From Hydrogenophaga sp. PAMC20947 (GTDB taxonomy: Bacteria; Pseudomonadota; Gammaproteobacteria; Burkholderiales; Burkholderiaceae_C), in NCBI RefSeq assembly GCF_004795855.1, contig NZ_CP039252.1, forward strand, positions 744,001-808,000: a stretch of 64,000 bases of DNA, written 5' to 3'. Shown here piece after piece: positions 32,784 to 42,372 of this stretch (positions are counted from its first letter, which is position 1; the number at the start of each line of letters is the position of its first letter). The notes beneath the pieces are model-generated. The model made no database searches. It was not told the origin of the DNA and saw nothing but the letters and a program-made list of their open reading frames with translations. A program made the translations under genes and the position numbers.

Positions 32784-34039
32784 TCGTCGGGTTGTTGTGG
32801 GGCCGCTGCGGCGGCGCGCAACTTGTCTTTTTTGCTCGGGCGCTTGCCTTTGACGCCGCCTGTGCCCTCTAGGTCTTGGGTGTTGACAGGCGCCACGTCG
32901 GTGGGCTCAAACCCAGCCAGCTGTTCGCGCGGCAGGCTCAACCCCTGACGCTTTTCGATCACGCGCCAATGGGCTTCGCCGGCGGCTGTGACGAAGCTGA
33001 TGGCCAATCCACTTTCCCCTGCGCGGCCGGTGCGGCCGATGCGGTGGGTGTAGTCGGTGGCCGAGCGGGGCAAATCAAAATTCACCACCACGGGGAGCTG
33101 ATCGATGTGGATGCCTCGCGCGGCCAGATCGGTGGTGACCAGCACGTCCCAGCGTTTTTCCTTGAATTCTTGCAAGGTTTGCTTGCGTGCGCCCTGGCTC
33201 AAGCCGCCGTGGAACGACGTGGCAAATATATCGGCTTTGTGCAGCTTGGCCGCCAGGTGTTCGGCCGCGTATTGGCTGGCCACAAAGACCAGCACACGCT
33301 CCCAGCCGTGGTTTTTGATCAGTTGGCGCAGCAATTGGGTTCGGCGTTTTTCGTCAACTTCAAACACCCGTTGTTCGATCACGGCGGCATCGTTGGCCAC
33401 GGTGGGCACGTCCACCCGTTGTGGCTCGTGCAGCATTTGACTGGCCAGCGATTCAACAGCGGGCGCGAATGTGGCTGAAAAAAGCAGGGTTTGGCGTTGC
33501 GTGGGGAGTTGAGCCAGTACACGACCCAGCTCGTCGGCAAAGCCCAGGTCGAGCAGGCGGTCGGCTTCGTCCAGCACCAGGTGTTTTACGCCGCCCAGTT
33601 TGATCGCGTTGTTGTCCAGCAGGTCGAGCAGTCGCCCGGGTGTGGCCACCACGATGTCGGCGCCACCGCGCAAAGACATCATTTGGGGGTTGATAGAAAC
33701 GCCGCCGAATGCAACCACGATTTTGGGCCGCTGAGCCAGCGGTTGGGCCAGGCTGCGAATCACTTCGCCCACCTGCGCTGCCAGTTCGCGCGTGGGCACG
33801 AGCACCAGCGTTTGCAGCGGGCGCGTGTTTGCTGCTGGCGGGTTTGATAGCCAATGCTGCAGCAGGGGCAAAGCAAATGCCGCGGTCTTGCCGGAGCCGG
33901 TCTGGGCCGTTGCGAGCAGGTCGACGCCGTCCAAAACGATGGGGATGGCCGCCGTTTGAATCGGTGTGGGCGCGGTGAAGCCGAGATCGGCGGCAGCTTG
34001 GGAGAGGGGGGGCACTAGGCCTAGAGATGTAAATGGCAT
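32780..34039 (-). CDS. rhlE: DEAD-box RNA helicase (RhlE type)
   Basis: This 419-residue helicase has the Q motif (FTAPTPIQ), Walker A AQTGSGKT at 45-52, PTRELAAQV, DEAD at 156-159, SAT (LLFSATF) and HRIGRTGRAG. The C-terminus (GKRPSKKDKLR) is short and basic. RhlE-type proteins act in ribosome assembly and RNA turnover. The start at 34039 is chosen since the longer frame to 34198 overlaps the SUI1 gene and lacks similarity. Confidence 0.93.
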   Translation of the reverse strand: MPFTSLGLVPPLSQAAADLGFTAPTPIQTAAIPIVLDGVDLLATAQTGSGKTAAFALPLLQHWLSNPPAANTRPLQTLVLVPTRELAAQVGEVIRSLAQPLAQRPKIVVAFGGVSINPQMMSLRGGADIVVATPGRLLDLLDNNAIKLGGVKHLVLDEADRLLDLGFADELGRVLAQLPTQRQTLLFSATFAPAVESLASQMLHEPQRVDVPTVANDAAVIEQRVFEVDEKRRTQLLRQLIKNHGWERVLVFVASQYAAEHLAAKLHKADIFATSFHGGLSQGARKQTLQEFKEKRWDVLVTTDLAARGIHIDQLPVVVNFDLPRSATDYTHRIGRTGRAGESGLAISFVTAAGEAHWRVIEKRQGLSLPREQLAGFEPTDVAPVNTQDLEGTGGVKGKRPSKKDKLRAAAAAPQQPDD

Positions 34040-34089
34040 GTGGCAGTCTTTGCGGGCAGTGTACCGGGCGATGGCGTACGATGCCGGCC

Positions 34090-34458
34090 ATGAAAAATTC
34101 GTTTGTGAACGCCGGGCTGGTTTATTCCACTGAATCGGGTCGCATGTGCCCCGATTGCCGGCAACCGATGGCCAGTTGTGCTTGCAAGGCGAATGCACGC
34201 ACGCTGGTCCCCGCCGGCGATGGCCTGGTGCGCGTATCGCGTGAAACCAAGGGACGCGGCGGCAAGGCGGTCACCTTGGTCAAAGGCGTGGCGCTGGACG
34301 CCGCCGGATTGGCCGCACTGGGCAAAGCGCTCAAAGCAGCGTGTGGAACCGGTGGCACAGTGAAGGAGGGCGTGATTGAAATACAGGGTGACCACATTGA
34401 TCGAATCATGGCCGCGTTGCAGGCCAAAGGCCACAAGGTGAAGCGCGCGGGCGGATGA
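34090..34458 (+). CDS. yciH: Translation initiation factor SUI1-like (YciH)
   Basis: This 122-residue protein has a short N-terminal zinc-binding-like CPDC/CAC stretch (MCPDCRQPMASCACK), then a SUI1 fold (VRVSRETKGRGGKAVTLVKGV, CGTGGTVKEGVIEIQGDHIDRIMAALQAKGHKVKRAGG). Family members act in start-codon selection. Divergent from rhlE. Confidence 0.92.
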   Translation: MKNSFVNAGLVYSTESGRMCPDCRQPMASCACKANARTLVPAGDGLVRVSRETKGRGGKAVTLVKGVALDAAGLAALGKALKAACGTGGTVKEGVIEIQGDHIDRIMAALQAKGHKVKRAGG

Positions 34459-34462
34459 AGTC

Positions 34463-35011
34463 TCAGAAAGCGTTGGCCCACCACAGGCGCCAGCGCATGC
34501 CGATTTCGCTGGTGTAACCCACCGAAGCGCCGCGCAATTGCCCCTGGGCATCAACGACCAGAAAGCTGGGCACTGCTTTCACGCCCAAGGCCCGGGCCAG
34601 TTCACCCCTGTCATCCACCGCCGTCCACCAGGGCATCTGGCGTTTGTTGAGCACGTTGGCCACCATGTCAGCTGGGCCAGATTGCATCGCGATGGTCAAG
34701 ACCGGGTGGTCGGCCGCCACGCGATGCACGTTGTGTTCTTCTGCTTTGCAGATCGGGCACCACTCAGCCCACACATGGATCCCGACCGCTTGCCCGGGGT
34801 ACTGGGCACGCCATTGGGCCAGCGTGGTTTCTGCGCGCGATCCGTCGGGCGACAGAAGCACAAAGGCAAGCTCAGGCGCGGAGCCTGATGGAACATCGCG
34901 GGTTTGCCAGAGATGCACGCCAGCGAAGACCGCCAGTGCGATAGCGACCGTGCCCAGATGGGGGCGCACTCGCAGCCAGAGGCGTTCAAAAATAGGCGTA
35001 TTGTGTGTCAA
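34463..35011 (-). CDS. Membrane-anchored thioredoxin-like protein
   Basis: This 182-residue protein has one N-terminal membrane helix at about 21-36 (TVAIALAVFAGVHLWQ) and a periplasmic thioredoxin fold with the redox motif WCPIC (Cys85, Cys88). It resembles ScsD/TlpA-like proteins that reduce periplasmic disulfides. The cis-Pro loop is VPSFLVVD. The partner is unknown; a copper-resistance or cytochrome-related role is possible. Confidence 0.85.
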   Translation of the reverse strand: MTHNTPIFERLWLRVRPHLGTVAIALAVFAGVHLWQTRDVPSGSAPELAFVLLSPDGSRAETTLAQWRAQYPGQAVGIHVWAEWCPICKAEEHNVHRVAADHPVLTIAMQSGPADMVANVLNKRQMPWWTAVDDRGELARALGVKAVPSFLVVDAQGQLRGASVGYTSEIGMRWRLWWANAF

Positions 35012-35085
35012 GTGGGGTGGATTCTGGGCGCAGTTCTGGGCTCTGCCGTGCGCCGGGGAACATTGAACCGGCTTGGGCCTTGCGT

Positions 35086-35811
35086 TTACTGAAGTACTTC
35101 CAGCAGGCGGTCGAGACCACCTTCGTTGATCGACACCATCGCCTGCTCGCGTACCTTTGGCTTGGCGTGGTACGCCACAGAGAGGCCAGCGGCGCCCATC
35201 ATGGGCAAATCGTTGGCGCCGTCACCCATGGCGATGCATTGTGATGGCTCAATGCCCAGCAGGGAGGCGACTTCCAGCAGCGTGCGCCGCTTTTCAGCGC
35301 CGTCGCAAATGTCGCCCCAGGCTTGGTCGACCAGGCGGCCCGTGAGCTGGCCGCAGTTGGGGCCACTTTCGATTTCCAGGATGTTGGCGCGGGTGTAGTC
35401 GATACCCAGTCGCTCACGCACACGTTCGCTGAAAAAGGTGAATCCGCCGGACACCAGCAACACCTTCATGCCCGCCGCCTTGCAGGCTGCGATCAACTCG
35501 GCTGCACCGGGGTTGATGCGCAGGCGTTCCACATCGACGCGCTCCATGTCGGCCACAGTGACACCCCGCAGCAGCGCTACGCGGCGGCGCAGGCTTTCTT
35601 TGAAATCGGTGATCTCGCCGCGCATGGCGGCTTCTGTGATGGCGGCGACTTCGGCCTTGCGGCCCACGGCATCGGCGATCTCGTCCACACATTCGATGTT
35701 GATCAGCGTGGAGTCCATGTCAAAGGCGATGAGCTTGAAGTCGCTCAAGCGCAGGGGCTTTTTCAACCCTTGCAGGGTGAGGCCAGGGGCGAGTTCGGTG
35801 GAGGATGTCAT
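35086..35811 (-). CDS. serB: Phosphoserine phosphatase
   Basis: This 241-residue HAD-type phosphatase has the nucleophile motif DMDST (Asp31-Thr35), the second motif VSGGFTFFSERV and the metal motif MGDGANDLPMM. It carries out the last step of serine synthesis. It lacks the long N-terminal ACT region of some SerB forms but is otherwise standard. Confidence 0.95.
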   Translation of the reverse strand: MTSSTELAPGLTLQGLKKPLRLSDFKLIAFDMDSTLINIECVDEIADAVGRKAEVAAITEAAMRGEITDFKESLRRRVALLRGVTVADMERVDVERLRINPGAAELIAACKAAGMKVLLVSGGFTFFSERVRERLGIDYTRANILEIESGPNCGQLTGRLVDQAWGDICDGAEKRRTLLEVASLLGIEPSQCIAMGDGANDLPMMGAAGLSVAYHAKPKVREQAMVSINEGGLDRLLEVLQ

Positions 35812-36100
35812 GTGGGAATTATTGCGGATTGCCGAGACCGGTTCGCAACCGGGTCAAGGTTGGATGGGCTTTTCGGTGGGTTAGTTGATCGTTTGCATCT
35901 GGGGAAATACGCCCACCACCAACTTGCCCGTGATGGGTGTGTGGGTGCGTTTGACGATCGGCGTGATCCAGGGTGAGTGGAGATTGTTTTTCACTTCAAA
36001 TCCATTGATGCCCGGTAACAGCCCCGGCATGGTCGAGGGTTTTGAAAAAAATGGACATGTTGATAAACGCTTGGCAAGGCGCAATGGTGGACACGGCTCG
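35812..36100. other. Gap between serB and mfd, with a short doubtful frame
   Basis: A minus-strand frame at 35881-36084 (67 codons; ends TGKLVVGVFPQMQTIN) occupies much of this 289-base gap. It has no ribosome binding site that I can see and no family resemblance. I leave it as undecided. Confidence 0.35.
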
Positions 36101-39100
36101 TCAGACCTTCGCCGTCTCCGGTGGTTTCACCGGCTGCCCCAGGTTGCGCAGCACATCGCGCACCAGCAACACGCGGTCTTTCACCTCGGGCAGTTCCCGC
36201 TCGATGCGCAGCTTCTCGTTCCCCGCCAGCTTGATGTGGCGGTTCTTCTGAATCAGCTCGATGATCTTCATGGGCTCAATGGGTGGGTTGGCTCGGAAGG
36301 TGATGTTGGTCACCCCGGGCGCGGCGTCCACTTTCACCACGCCGTAGGGTGTGCTCAGCACCCGCAGGCGGTGCACGTCGATCAGCGTCTGCGCCTGCAC
36401 GGGCAGCTTGCCAAAACGGTCCACAATTTCTTCCAGCAATCCGTCCACCTGGTCGGTGGTCTTGGCCGTGGCGAGTTTTTTGTAGAACGACAGGCGCAGA
36501 TGCACATCACCACAGTAGTCGTTGGGCAGGAGCGCAGGGGCGTGCAAGTTGATGTCGGTGGTGACCGAGAGAGGGGAGAGCAGGTCGGGCTCGCGCCCGG
36601 CTTTGAGTGAGGCTACGGCTTCGCTCAGCATCTCGTTGTAGAGCTGGAAACCCACCTCGAGCATGTTGCCGCTCTGGCTTTCACCCAGTACCTCGCCGGC
36701 GCCGCGGATCTCCAAATCGTGCATGGCGAGGTAAAAGCCGCTGCCCAGCTCTTCCATTTGCTGGATGGCGTCCAGGCGTTGTGCGGCCTGTTTGGTCAGG
36801 CCCTCGATGTCGGGCACCATCAGGTAAGCGTAGGCTTGATGGTGGCTGCGGCCCACGCGACCGCGCAGCTGGTGCAGCTGCGCCAGACCGAACTTGTCGG
36901 CCCGCGCCATCACGATGGTGTTGGCCGTGGGCACGTCAATGCCCGTTTCGATGATGGTGGAGCAGAGCAACACGTTGAAGCGCTGCGCCACAAAATCGCG
37001 CATCACGCGTTCCAGCTCGCGCTCTGGCATCTGACCGTGGGCAATGGCAATGCGCGCTTCGGGCAGCAGTTCTTCGAGCTTTTGCTTGCGGTTCTCGATG
37101 GTGTCGACTTCGTTGTGCAAGAAATAGACCTGTCCGCCGCGCTTCAGTTCACGCAGTATGGCTTCACGGATCACACCGTTGCTCTCGGAACGCACAAAGG
37201 TCTTGATGGCCAGGCGGCGCTGAGGCGCGGTGGCGATCACGCTCAGATCGCGCAGCCCTTCCAGCGCCATACCCAAGGTGCGAGGGATGGGGGTCGCCGT
37301 GAGGGTGAGCACATCGACCTCGGCGCGCAGTTGCTTCATCTGTTCTTTGTGGCGCACGCCAAAACGGTGCTCCTCGTCGATGATGAGCAGGCCGAGGTCT
37401 TTGAACTTGGTTTTCTCCGACAGCAGTTTGTGTGTGCCGACCACAATGTCCACCGTGCCATCGGCCACACCTTTGAGCGCAAGGGTGATTTCCTTTTGCG
37501 AGCGGAAGCGGCTCATCTCGGCGATCTTCACCGGCCACTTGGCGAAGCGGTCCACGAGCGTCTGAAAGTGCTGCTCGGCCAGCAGCGTGGTCGGGGCGAG
37601 GAAGGCCACCTGACGCCCGCCTGTGACGGCCACGAAGGCCGCGCGCAGCGCCACCTCGGTTTTTCCGAACCCCACATCGCCGCAGACCAGGCGGTCCATG
37701 GGCTGGGGGCTGATCATGTCCTGGATCACGGCGTGGATGGCTGCGTTCTGGTCGGCCGTTTCGTCAAAACCGAAGTCGTTGGCGAATATTTCGTAGTCCT
37801 GTGCCGAGTAGCGAAAGGCATGGCCCTGGCGCGCGGCTCGTCGGGCGTAGATGTTGAGCAACTCGGCGGCTGCGTCGCGCACCTGCTCGGCAGCGCGGCG
37901 CTTGGCTTTTTCCCATTGCCCGCTGCCCAGTTTGTGCATGGGGGCTTCGTCCGCACTCACGCCGGTGTAGCGGCCGATCAGCTGCAATTGGCTCACCGGC
38001 ACATAGAGCACCGCCTTGTCGGCGTACTCCAGGTGCAGAAACTCCATCAATGCGGGCGAACCGTCGGGGTTCTTGTCGCCCATGTCCATATTGATCAGGC
38101 CACGGTAGCGCCCGATACCGTGGGCGTTGTGCACCACCGGATCACCCAGATTGAGCTCAGACAGGTCCTTGATCAGCGCATCGACATCGCTGACCTGCTC
38201 CTGCTTGCGGCGCCGTCGAGCCGACGGTCCGGCCGCAAACAGCTCGGTTTCGGTGACGAAATCGATGCGGTCTTCCACCGACGAAAAGCCGACCGTCAAT
38301 GCGGCGGTGGCGATACCGACCTTCTCCGCACTGGTCTGAAACTCGGCGAGCGAGTCAAACGCGGGCGGATTCAACCCGCTGGCACGCAAGAAATCGAGCA
38401 AGCTCTCGCGCCGACCTTCGCTCTCGGCCAGGATCAGCACACGGTGGGCCGTGTTGCGGATGTGCGCTTGCATCCGCGCCAGTGGATCCTCTGCACCGCG
38501 CACCACCGAGAGGTCACCCAGCTTTTGCGCAAAAGCGTTGTCGGCGACATCTTCCAGCGCGGGACGTACCGCCAGCTGCGCGTGGGCATTGGCCTGGCTG
38601 TAGAACTGCTCGGCGCTCAGGAACAGCGATTCGGGTGGCAAGGCAGGGCGCTCCGGATCGGTGCGCACGATGCGGTAGCGCTCCTGCGTGTCTTGCCAGA
38701 AACGTTGGAAAGCGGGCTCCAGATCGCCGTGCAATACGACCGTGGCGGCTTCACCCAGGTAATCAAATACGGTGGCGGTTTCTTCAAAGAAGAGGGGCAG
38801 GTAGTACTCGATACCGGCGGTTGCCACGCCATTGCCCACATCTTTGTAGATGCGGCTCTTGGTCGGGTCGCCTTCCAGCAGTTCGCGCCAGCGGCTGCGG
38901 AACTTGGCCCGTGCGGCATCGTCCATGGGGAACTCGCGACCGGGCAGCAAACGCACCTCGGGCACCGGGTAAAGGCTGCGTTGGCTGTCGGGGTCGAAGG
39001 TTCGGATGCTGTCGATCTCATCGTCGAACAAATCAACGCGGAAAGGCACCAGAGAGCCCATGGGGAACAGGTCGATCAGGCCGCCGCGCACGGCGTATTC

Positions 39101-39601
39101 ACCTGGGCTGACCACCTGGGTGACGTGCTGGTAACCCGCCAAAGTGAGTTGGCTCTTGAGCTTGGCCTCGTCAAGCTGCTGCTTGACCTTGAAGTGGAAG
39201 GTGTAGCCCGCCAAAAACGAGGGGGGTGCGAGCCGGTAGAGCGCTGTCGTGGCAGGCACGAGCACCACATCGGCGCTGCCTTCGCTGTGCTGGGCGTCGC
39301 CTCGGGTGTGGATGCGCCAGAGTGTGGCCAGCCGCTCCGAGATCAGGTCCTGATGCGGTGAAAAACTGTCATAGGGCAGGGTTTCCCAGTCGGGGAAAAG
39401 TGCAATGCGCAGATGGGGTGCAAAAAAGCCGATTTCATCGATCAGGCGTTGGGCGTCGCTTGCGTCGGACGTGACGATTGCTGTCAGGCGCCCTTGGGCT
39501 TTGTCGCGCTGGGCGAGCTGGGCGAGCAGCAATGCATCAGCCGAACCGCTGGGACGGGGCAGGGTAAAGCGTTTACCGGGGTTGAGCTTGGGCAGTTCCA
39601 T
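36101..39601 (-). CDS. mfd: Transcription-repair coupling factor
   Basis: This 1166-residue ATP-dependent translocase releases stalled RNA polymerase and recruits UvrA. N-terminal UvrB-like domains are followed by the RNAP-interacting CarD-like domain (GDPVVHNAHGIGRYRGL), helicase motifs (VCGDVGFGKTEVALRAAFVA, DEEHRFGVRHKE, LTATPIPRTLGMAL, ETGIDVPTANT) and a C-terminal TRCF domain. The start at 39601 gives a normal length (E. coli 1148); the upstream extension to 39661 crosses the inverted repeat next to ispD. Confidence 0.97.
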   Translation of the reverse strand: MELPKLNPGKRFTLPRPSGSADALLLAQLAQRDKAQGRLTAIVTSDASDAQRLIDEIGFFAPHLRIALFPDWETLPYDSFSPHQDLISERLATLWRIHTRGDAQHSEGSADVVLVPATTALYRLAPPSFLAGYTFHFKVKQQLDEAKLKSQLTLAGYQHVTQVVSPGEYAVRGGLIDLFPMGSLVPFRVDLFDDEIDSIRTFDPDSQRSLYPVPEVRLLPGREFPMDDAARAKFRSRWRELLEGDPTKSRIYKDVGNGVATAGIEYYLPLFFEETATVFDYLGEAATVVLHGDLEPAFQRFWQDTQERYRIVRTDPERPALPPESLFLSAEQFYSQANAHAQLAVRPALEDVADNAFAQKLGDLSVVRGAEDPLARMQAHIRNTAHRVLILAESEGRRESLLDFLRASGLNPPAFDSLAEFQTSAEKVGIATAALTVGFSSVEDRIDFVTETELFAAGPSARRRRKQEQVSDVDALIKDLSELNLGDPVVHNAHGIGRYRGLINMDMGDKNPDGSPALMEFLHLEYADKAVLYVPVSQLQLIGRYTGVSADEAPMHKLGSGQWEKAKRRAAEQVRDAAAELLNIYARRAARQGHAFRYSAQDYEIFANDFGFDETADQNAAIHAVIQDMISPQPMDRLVCGDVGFGKTEVALRAAFVAVTGGRQVAFLAPTTLLAEQHFQTLVDRFAKWPVKIAEMSRFRSQKEITLALKGVADGTVDIVVGTHKLLSEKTKFKDLGLLIIDEEHRFGVRHKEQMKQLRAEVDVLTLTATPIPRTLGMALEGLRDLSVIATAPQRRLAIKTFVRSESNGVIREAILRELKRGGQVYFLHNEVDTIENRKQKLEELLPEARIAIAHGQMPERELERVMRDFVAQRFNVLLCSTIIETGIDVPTANTIVMARADKFGLAQLHQLRGRVGRSHHQAYAYLMVPDIEGLTKQAAQRLDAIQQMEELGSGFYLAMHDLEIRGAGEVLGESQSGNMLEVGFQLYNEMLSEAVASLKAGREPDLLSPLSVTTDINLHAPALLPNDYCGDVHLRLSFYKKLATAKTTDQVDGLLEEIVDRFGKLPVQAQTLIDVHRLRVLSTPYGVVKVDAAPGVTNITFRANPPIEPMKIIELIQKNRHIKLAGNEKLRIERELPEVKDRVLLVRDVLRNLGQPVKPPETAKV

Positions 39602-39657
39602 GGGCGGAGAGCAATCTATGGTTCGTGTGGCGGGCAGGGATGTGCACGCCAAGACGA

Positions 39658-39687
39658 ACACCCCCCGTCCAGCAGGAAGGGGGGTGT
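39658..39687. repeat. Inverted repeat in the mfd-ispD divergent gap
   Basis: ACACCCCCC (39658-39666) and GGGGGGTGT (39679-39687) are exact 9-base arms around 12 bases. It lies between the divergent mfd and ispD starts and so may overlap their promoters or act as an operator. Purely positional inference. Confidence 0.5.
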
Positions 39688-39716
39688 CACACCCGTGATT
39701 TTAGAATGGTGGATCT

Positions 39717-40442
39717 TTGACCGCAGGCGCATCTTCTTTGACCTCTCCATCTGCTCCCCGTTGTTTTGTCTTGTTGCCTTGCGCGGGCACCGGTTCGCGC
39801 GCCGGCACCGCCACACCCAAGCAATACCAACCCTTGCTGGGATTGCCCATGGTGATGCACACCTTGGGTGCCTTTGAGCAGGTGCCGCGAATAGGGGCCG
39901 TGTGGCTGGTGGTGGCGCCTGGTGACCGCTTCTTGACACTGGACGATGACAGTGCCGTGGTGCTGAAACGCTGTGGCGGGGAGAGCCGGGCAGAGAGCGT
40001 GCGCAATGGCTTGTTGGCGTTGTGCGAAGGCGGCGCCCATGAGGCCGATTGGGTGCTGGTGCACGACGCCGCGCGCTGCATGGTGACGCCGGAGCAGATC
40101 AATGCGTTGATCGACGCCTGTGTGGATGATGCCGTGGGTGGCCTGCTCGCCCTCAAGCTCCCAGACACCCTGAAAGCGGAAGTCGGCGGACGCGTTGCGG
40201 CGACGCTGGACCGTTCGGACAAGTGGCTGGCACAGACGCCACAGATGTTCCGCATCGGGCCCTTGCTGGTCGCGCTTCAGAAACAGGCCGCGTCAGGGTT
40301 CGCTGGAGTCACCGACGAAGCGAGCGCCATGGAGATGGCGGGCTTCGCGCCGAGGCTGGTGCCCGGCAGCGCACAGAATTTCAAAGTCACCTACCCCGAG
40401 GATTTCGCATTGGCGGAAGCCATCCTGAGGAGCCGTTCATGA
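39717..40442 (+). CDS. ispD: 2-C-methyl-D-erythritol 4-phosphate cytidylyltransferase
   Basis: This 241-residue MEP-pathway enzyme has the nucleotide-binding motif [38 protein letters not shown] and LKLPDTLK. The only start giving the conserved N-terminus is TTG at 39717 (GGTGGA about 4 bases upstream); no in-frame ATG exists upstream of the motif. A rare start may limit expression. The stop overlaps ispF (ATGA). Confidence 0.93.
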   Translation: MTAGASSLTSPSAPRCFVLLPCAGTGSRAGTATPKQYQPLLGLPMVMHTLGAFEQVPRIGAVWLVVAPGDRFLTLDDDSAVVLKRCGGESRAESVRNGLLALCEGGAHEADWVLVHDAARCMVTPEQINALIDACVDDAVGGLLALKLPDTLKAEVGGRVAATLDRSDKWLAQTPQMFRIGPLLVALQKQAASGFAGVTDEASAMEMAGFAPRLVPGSAQNFKVTYPEDFALAEAILRSRS

Positions 40443-40945
40443 CACAACCAACGTGCCCGCCATTTCGCGTGGGTGAGGGCTGGGATACCCACATTCTTGT
40501 CCCCGGGCGTCCCCTGATTCTGGGGGGCATACAGGTGCCCCACAGCATGGGTCTCATGGGGCATTCCGACGCAGATGCCTTGTTGCATGCCATCACGGAC
40601 GCTTTGTTGGGAGCCGTCGGGCTGGGGGATATCGGCCGACACTTCCCGGACACCGACCCCAACTTCAAAGGGGCCGACTCGGCCGTGTTGCTGGGCGAGG
40701 CCATGAAACGCGTGCGGGCGGTTGGTTACGAGCTGGGCAACCTCGACGCGACGGTGATTGCCCAGGCGCCCAAGTTGGCGGCCCACATCCCGGCCATGTG
40801 TGAGCGCATTGCTGCCGTGCTGGGCGTATCGCTGCCGCAAGTGAACGTCAAAGCAAAGACGGCGGAAAAACTGGGCCCGGTGGGCCAGGGGCTGGCCATG
40901 GAGGCGCGGGCGGTTGTGCTGTTGTTTGCAAAGCCGCAGCCCTGA
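40439..40945 (+). CDS. ispF: 2-C-methyl-D-erythritol 2,4-cyclodiphosphate synthase
   Basis: This 168-residue enzyme acts two steps after IspD in the MEP pathway. Metal ligands are Asp16 and His18 in GEGWDTH and His50 in [33 protein letters not shown] is the signature. The start is translationally coupled to ispD. The usual GHGFDVH is GEGWDTH here, as in other Comamonadaceae to my knowledge. Confidence 0.95.
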   Translation: MTQPTCPPFRVGEGWDTHILVPGRPLILGGIQVPHSMGLMGHSDADALLHAITDALLGAVGLGDIGRHFPDTDPNFKGADSAVLLGEAMKRVRAVGYELGNLDATVIAQAPKLAAHIPAMCERIAAVLGVSLPQVNVKAKTAEKLGPVGQGLAMEARAVVLLFAKPQP

Positions 40946-40965
40946 GGGAGAGACGGCCCAAGGCG

Positions 40966-42372
40966 TCAGCTTCCCTTGGCGAGCCGCAGCTTGATGTGGG
41001 CGGACAAGCCGCCTGTGCTGCTGTTGGCCAAAGCGAATCGGCCACCCATGCGCGCCACTGCCCGCTCGACAATGGCCAGGCCCAGCCCGGTGCCGGTGGC
41101 GGATGTGCGTGAAGCATCGCCCCGGAAGAAGGGTTGCGTCAGCTGGGTCAGCATGTCTGGACTGACCCCTTTGCCGTAGTCACGCAATTTGATCAAAACC
41201 CACTCGTTCTTGATTTTTGCGGCGATCTCCACCCTCGCGACGGCTGTGATGGGATCTTTGCCGTAACGCATCGCGTTTTCCAGCAAATTGGAGAACACCC
41301 GGTGCAACTCTACGGCGTCGCCCATGACATGGAGCTCCTCCGGAACGCTGCAGGTGACCGTGGCATCCGGTGGGTTGCCCATGGCGAAAACGGCTGCTTC
41401 GATCACCTGGTTGAGGTGAACCCTTTCTGGTTCGAGGTGGTCCGGACGGGCATAGTCGAGGAACTTGTCGATGATGGCATTGACCTGCTCGATGTCCGCC
41501 GCCATGTGCTCGCGGGCCTGAGGGTCGGCCACACTCATTTCGGTTTCGAGGCGCAAGCGGGCCAGCGGAGTGCGAAGATCGTGGGAGATACCCGCCAGCA
41601 TCAGCGCCCGGTCTTGTTCAATTTTGGACAAGCGCTGCGCCATGCGGTTGAACCCAATATTGACCTGGCGAATTTCACTGGTGGCCACCGTTTCGTTGAG
41701 CTGGCTGGAGCTGAAATCGCCTTCTCGCACACGGCTAGCCGCAAACGACAGTTTTTTGAGCGGGCGGTTGATCAGACGTGCGATCAGGGCTGCGCCGGCC
41801 ATGGACAGCAAAGCGGCCGTTCCCAGCCAGATCAGCCATGTCGTTCCTGCAACCAGCTCAACCCTTGAAGGGTCGGTTTGCAGCCAGTACGGGTCACCAT
41901 CAATGCTGAAACCAATCCAAAGCCCAGCCACATTGTTGACTTCGCTGGCCACCACGGTGCCCTTGCCCAGCCGGGCCTGAAGCAATTCGCTGATCCGGCG
42001 GCTCAGCGTGTCGGCGTTGTACAGGCGGTAGGCGTCGGCGGGTTCGCGCGGCGCAATGCGCACTTGTTCTTCATCAGCCAGGGTTTTGACCAGCGAGACG
42101 CGCGCAATCGAGTCGGAATGGACCAATGCCGCTCGAGTGAGGTTGACCAGCGACGCCAGTTGCTGTGCGCTTTGCAGGGACCGGGGCTCAAATTCCAGCG
42201 CCCGGAAGGTCTGCAGCCAGGCCACGATGCAACCCAGCAGCAGCAAGGCGAGCAGGAAAAAGGTGCGCCAAAAGAGGCTCAGTTCGCGAGGGGGACGCGA
42301 ATCCAGCGGGGCTGGAAGCGTCTCCAGCATCGCTGGCTGGGTTTCAAAGGGCGCGCGTGATTCGTCTGACAT
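40966..42372 (-). CDS. envZ: EnvZ-like osmosensor histidine kinase
   Basis: This 468-residue kinase has membrane helices at about 36-53 and 178-198, a HAMP linker (NRPLKKLSFAASRVREGDF), the H box GISHDLRTPLARLRLE with His264, N box FSNLLENAMRYGK and G boxes LRDYGKGV and GTGLGLAIVERAV. The TGATG junction couples it to ompR upstream. It should phosphorylate OmpR in response to osmolarity or membrane state. Confidence 0.93.
   Translation of the reverse strand: MSDESRAPFETQPAMLETLPAPLDSRPPRELSLFWRTFFLLALLLLGCIVAWLQTFRALEFEPRSLQSAQQLASLVNLTRAALVHSDSIARVSLVKTLADEEQVRIAPREPADAYRLYNADTLSRRISELLQARLGKGTVVASEVNNVAGLWIGFSIDGDPYWLQTDPSRVELVAGTTWLIWLGTAALLSMAGAALIARLINRPLKKLSFAASRVREGDFSSSQLNETVATSEIRQVNIGFNRMAQRLSKIEQDRALMLAGISHDLRTPLARLRLETEMSVADPQAREHMAADIEQVNAIIDKFLDYARPDHLEPERVHLNQVIEAAVFAMGNPPDATVTCSVPEELHVMGDAVELHRVFSNLLENAMRYGKDPITAVARVEIAAKIKNEWVLIKLRDYGKGVSPDMLTQLTQPFFRGDASRTSATGTGLGLAIVERAVARMGGRFALANSSTGGLSAHIKLRLAKGS

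Noticed and set aside
35881..36084. 67-codon frame between serB and mfd
   Set aside because: No ribosome site, no family resemblance; kept only as an undecided note in the gap description.
36719..39361. 880-codon open frame on the plus strand
   Set aside because: It is the antisense shadow of mfd; high GC with third-position bias makes the opposite strand open, and the translation has no family resemblance.
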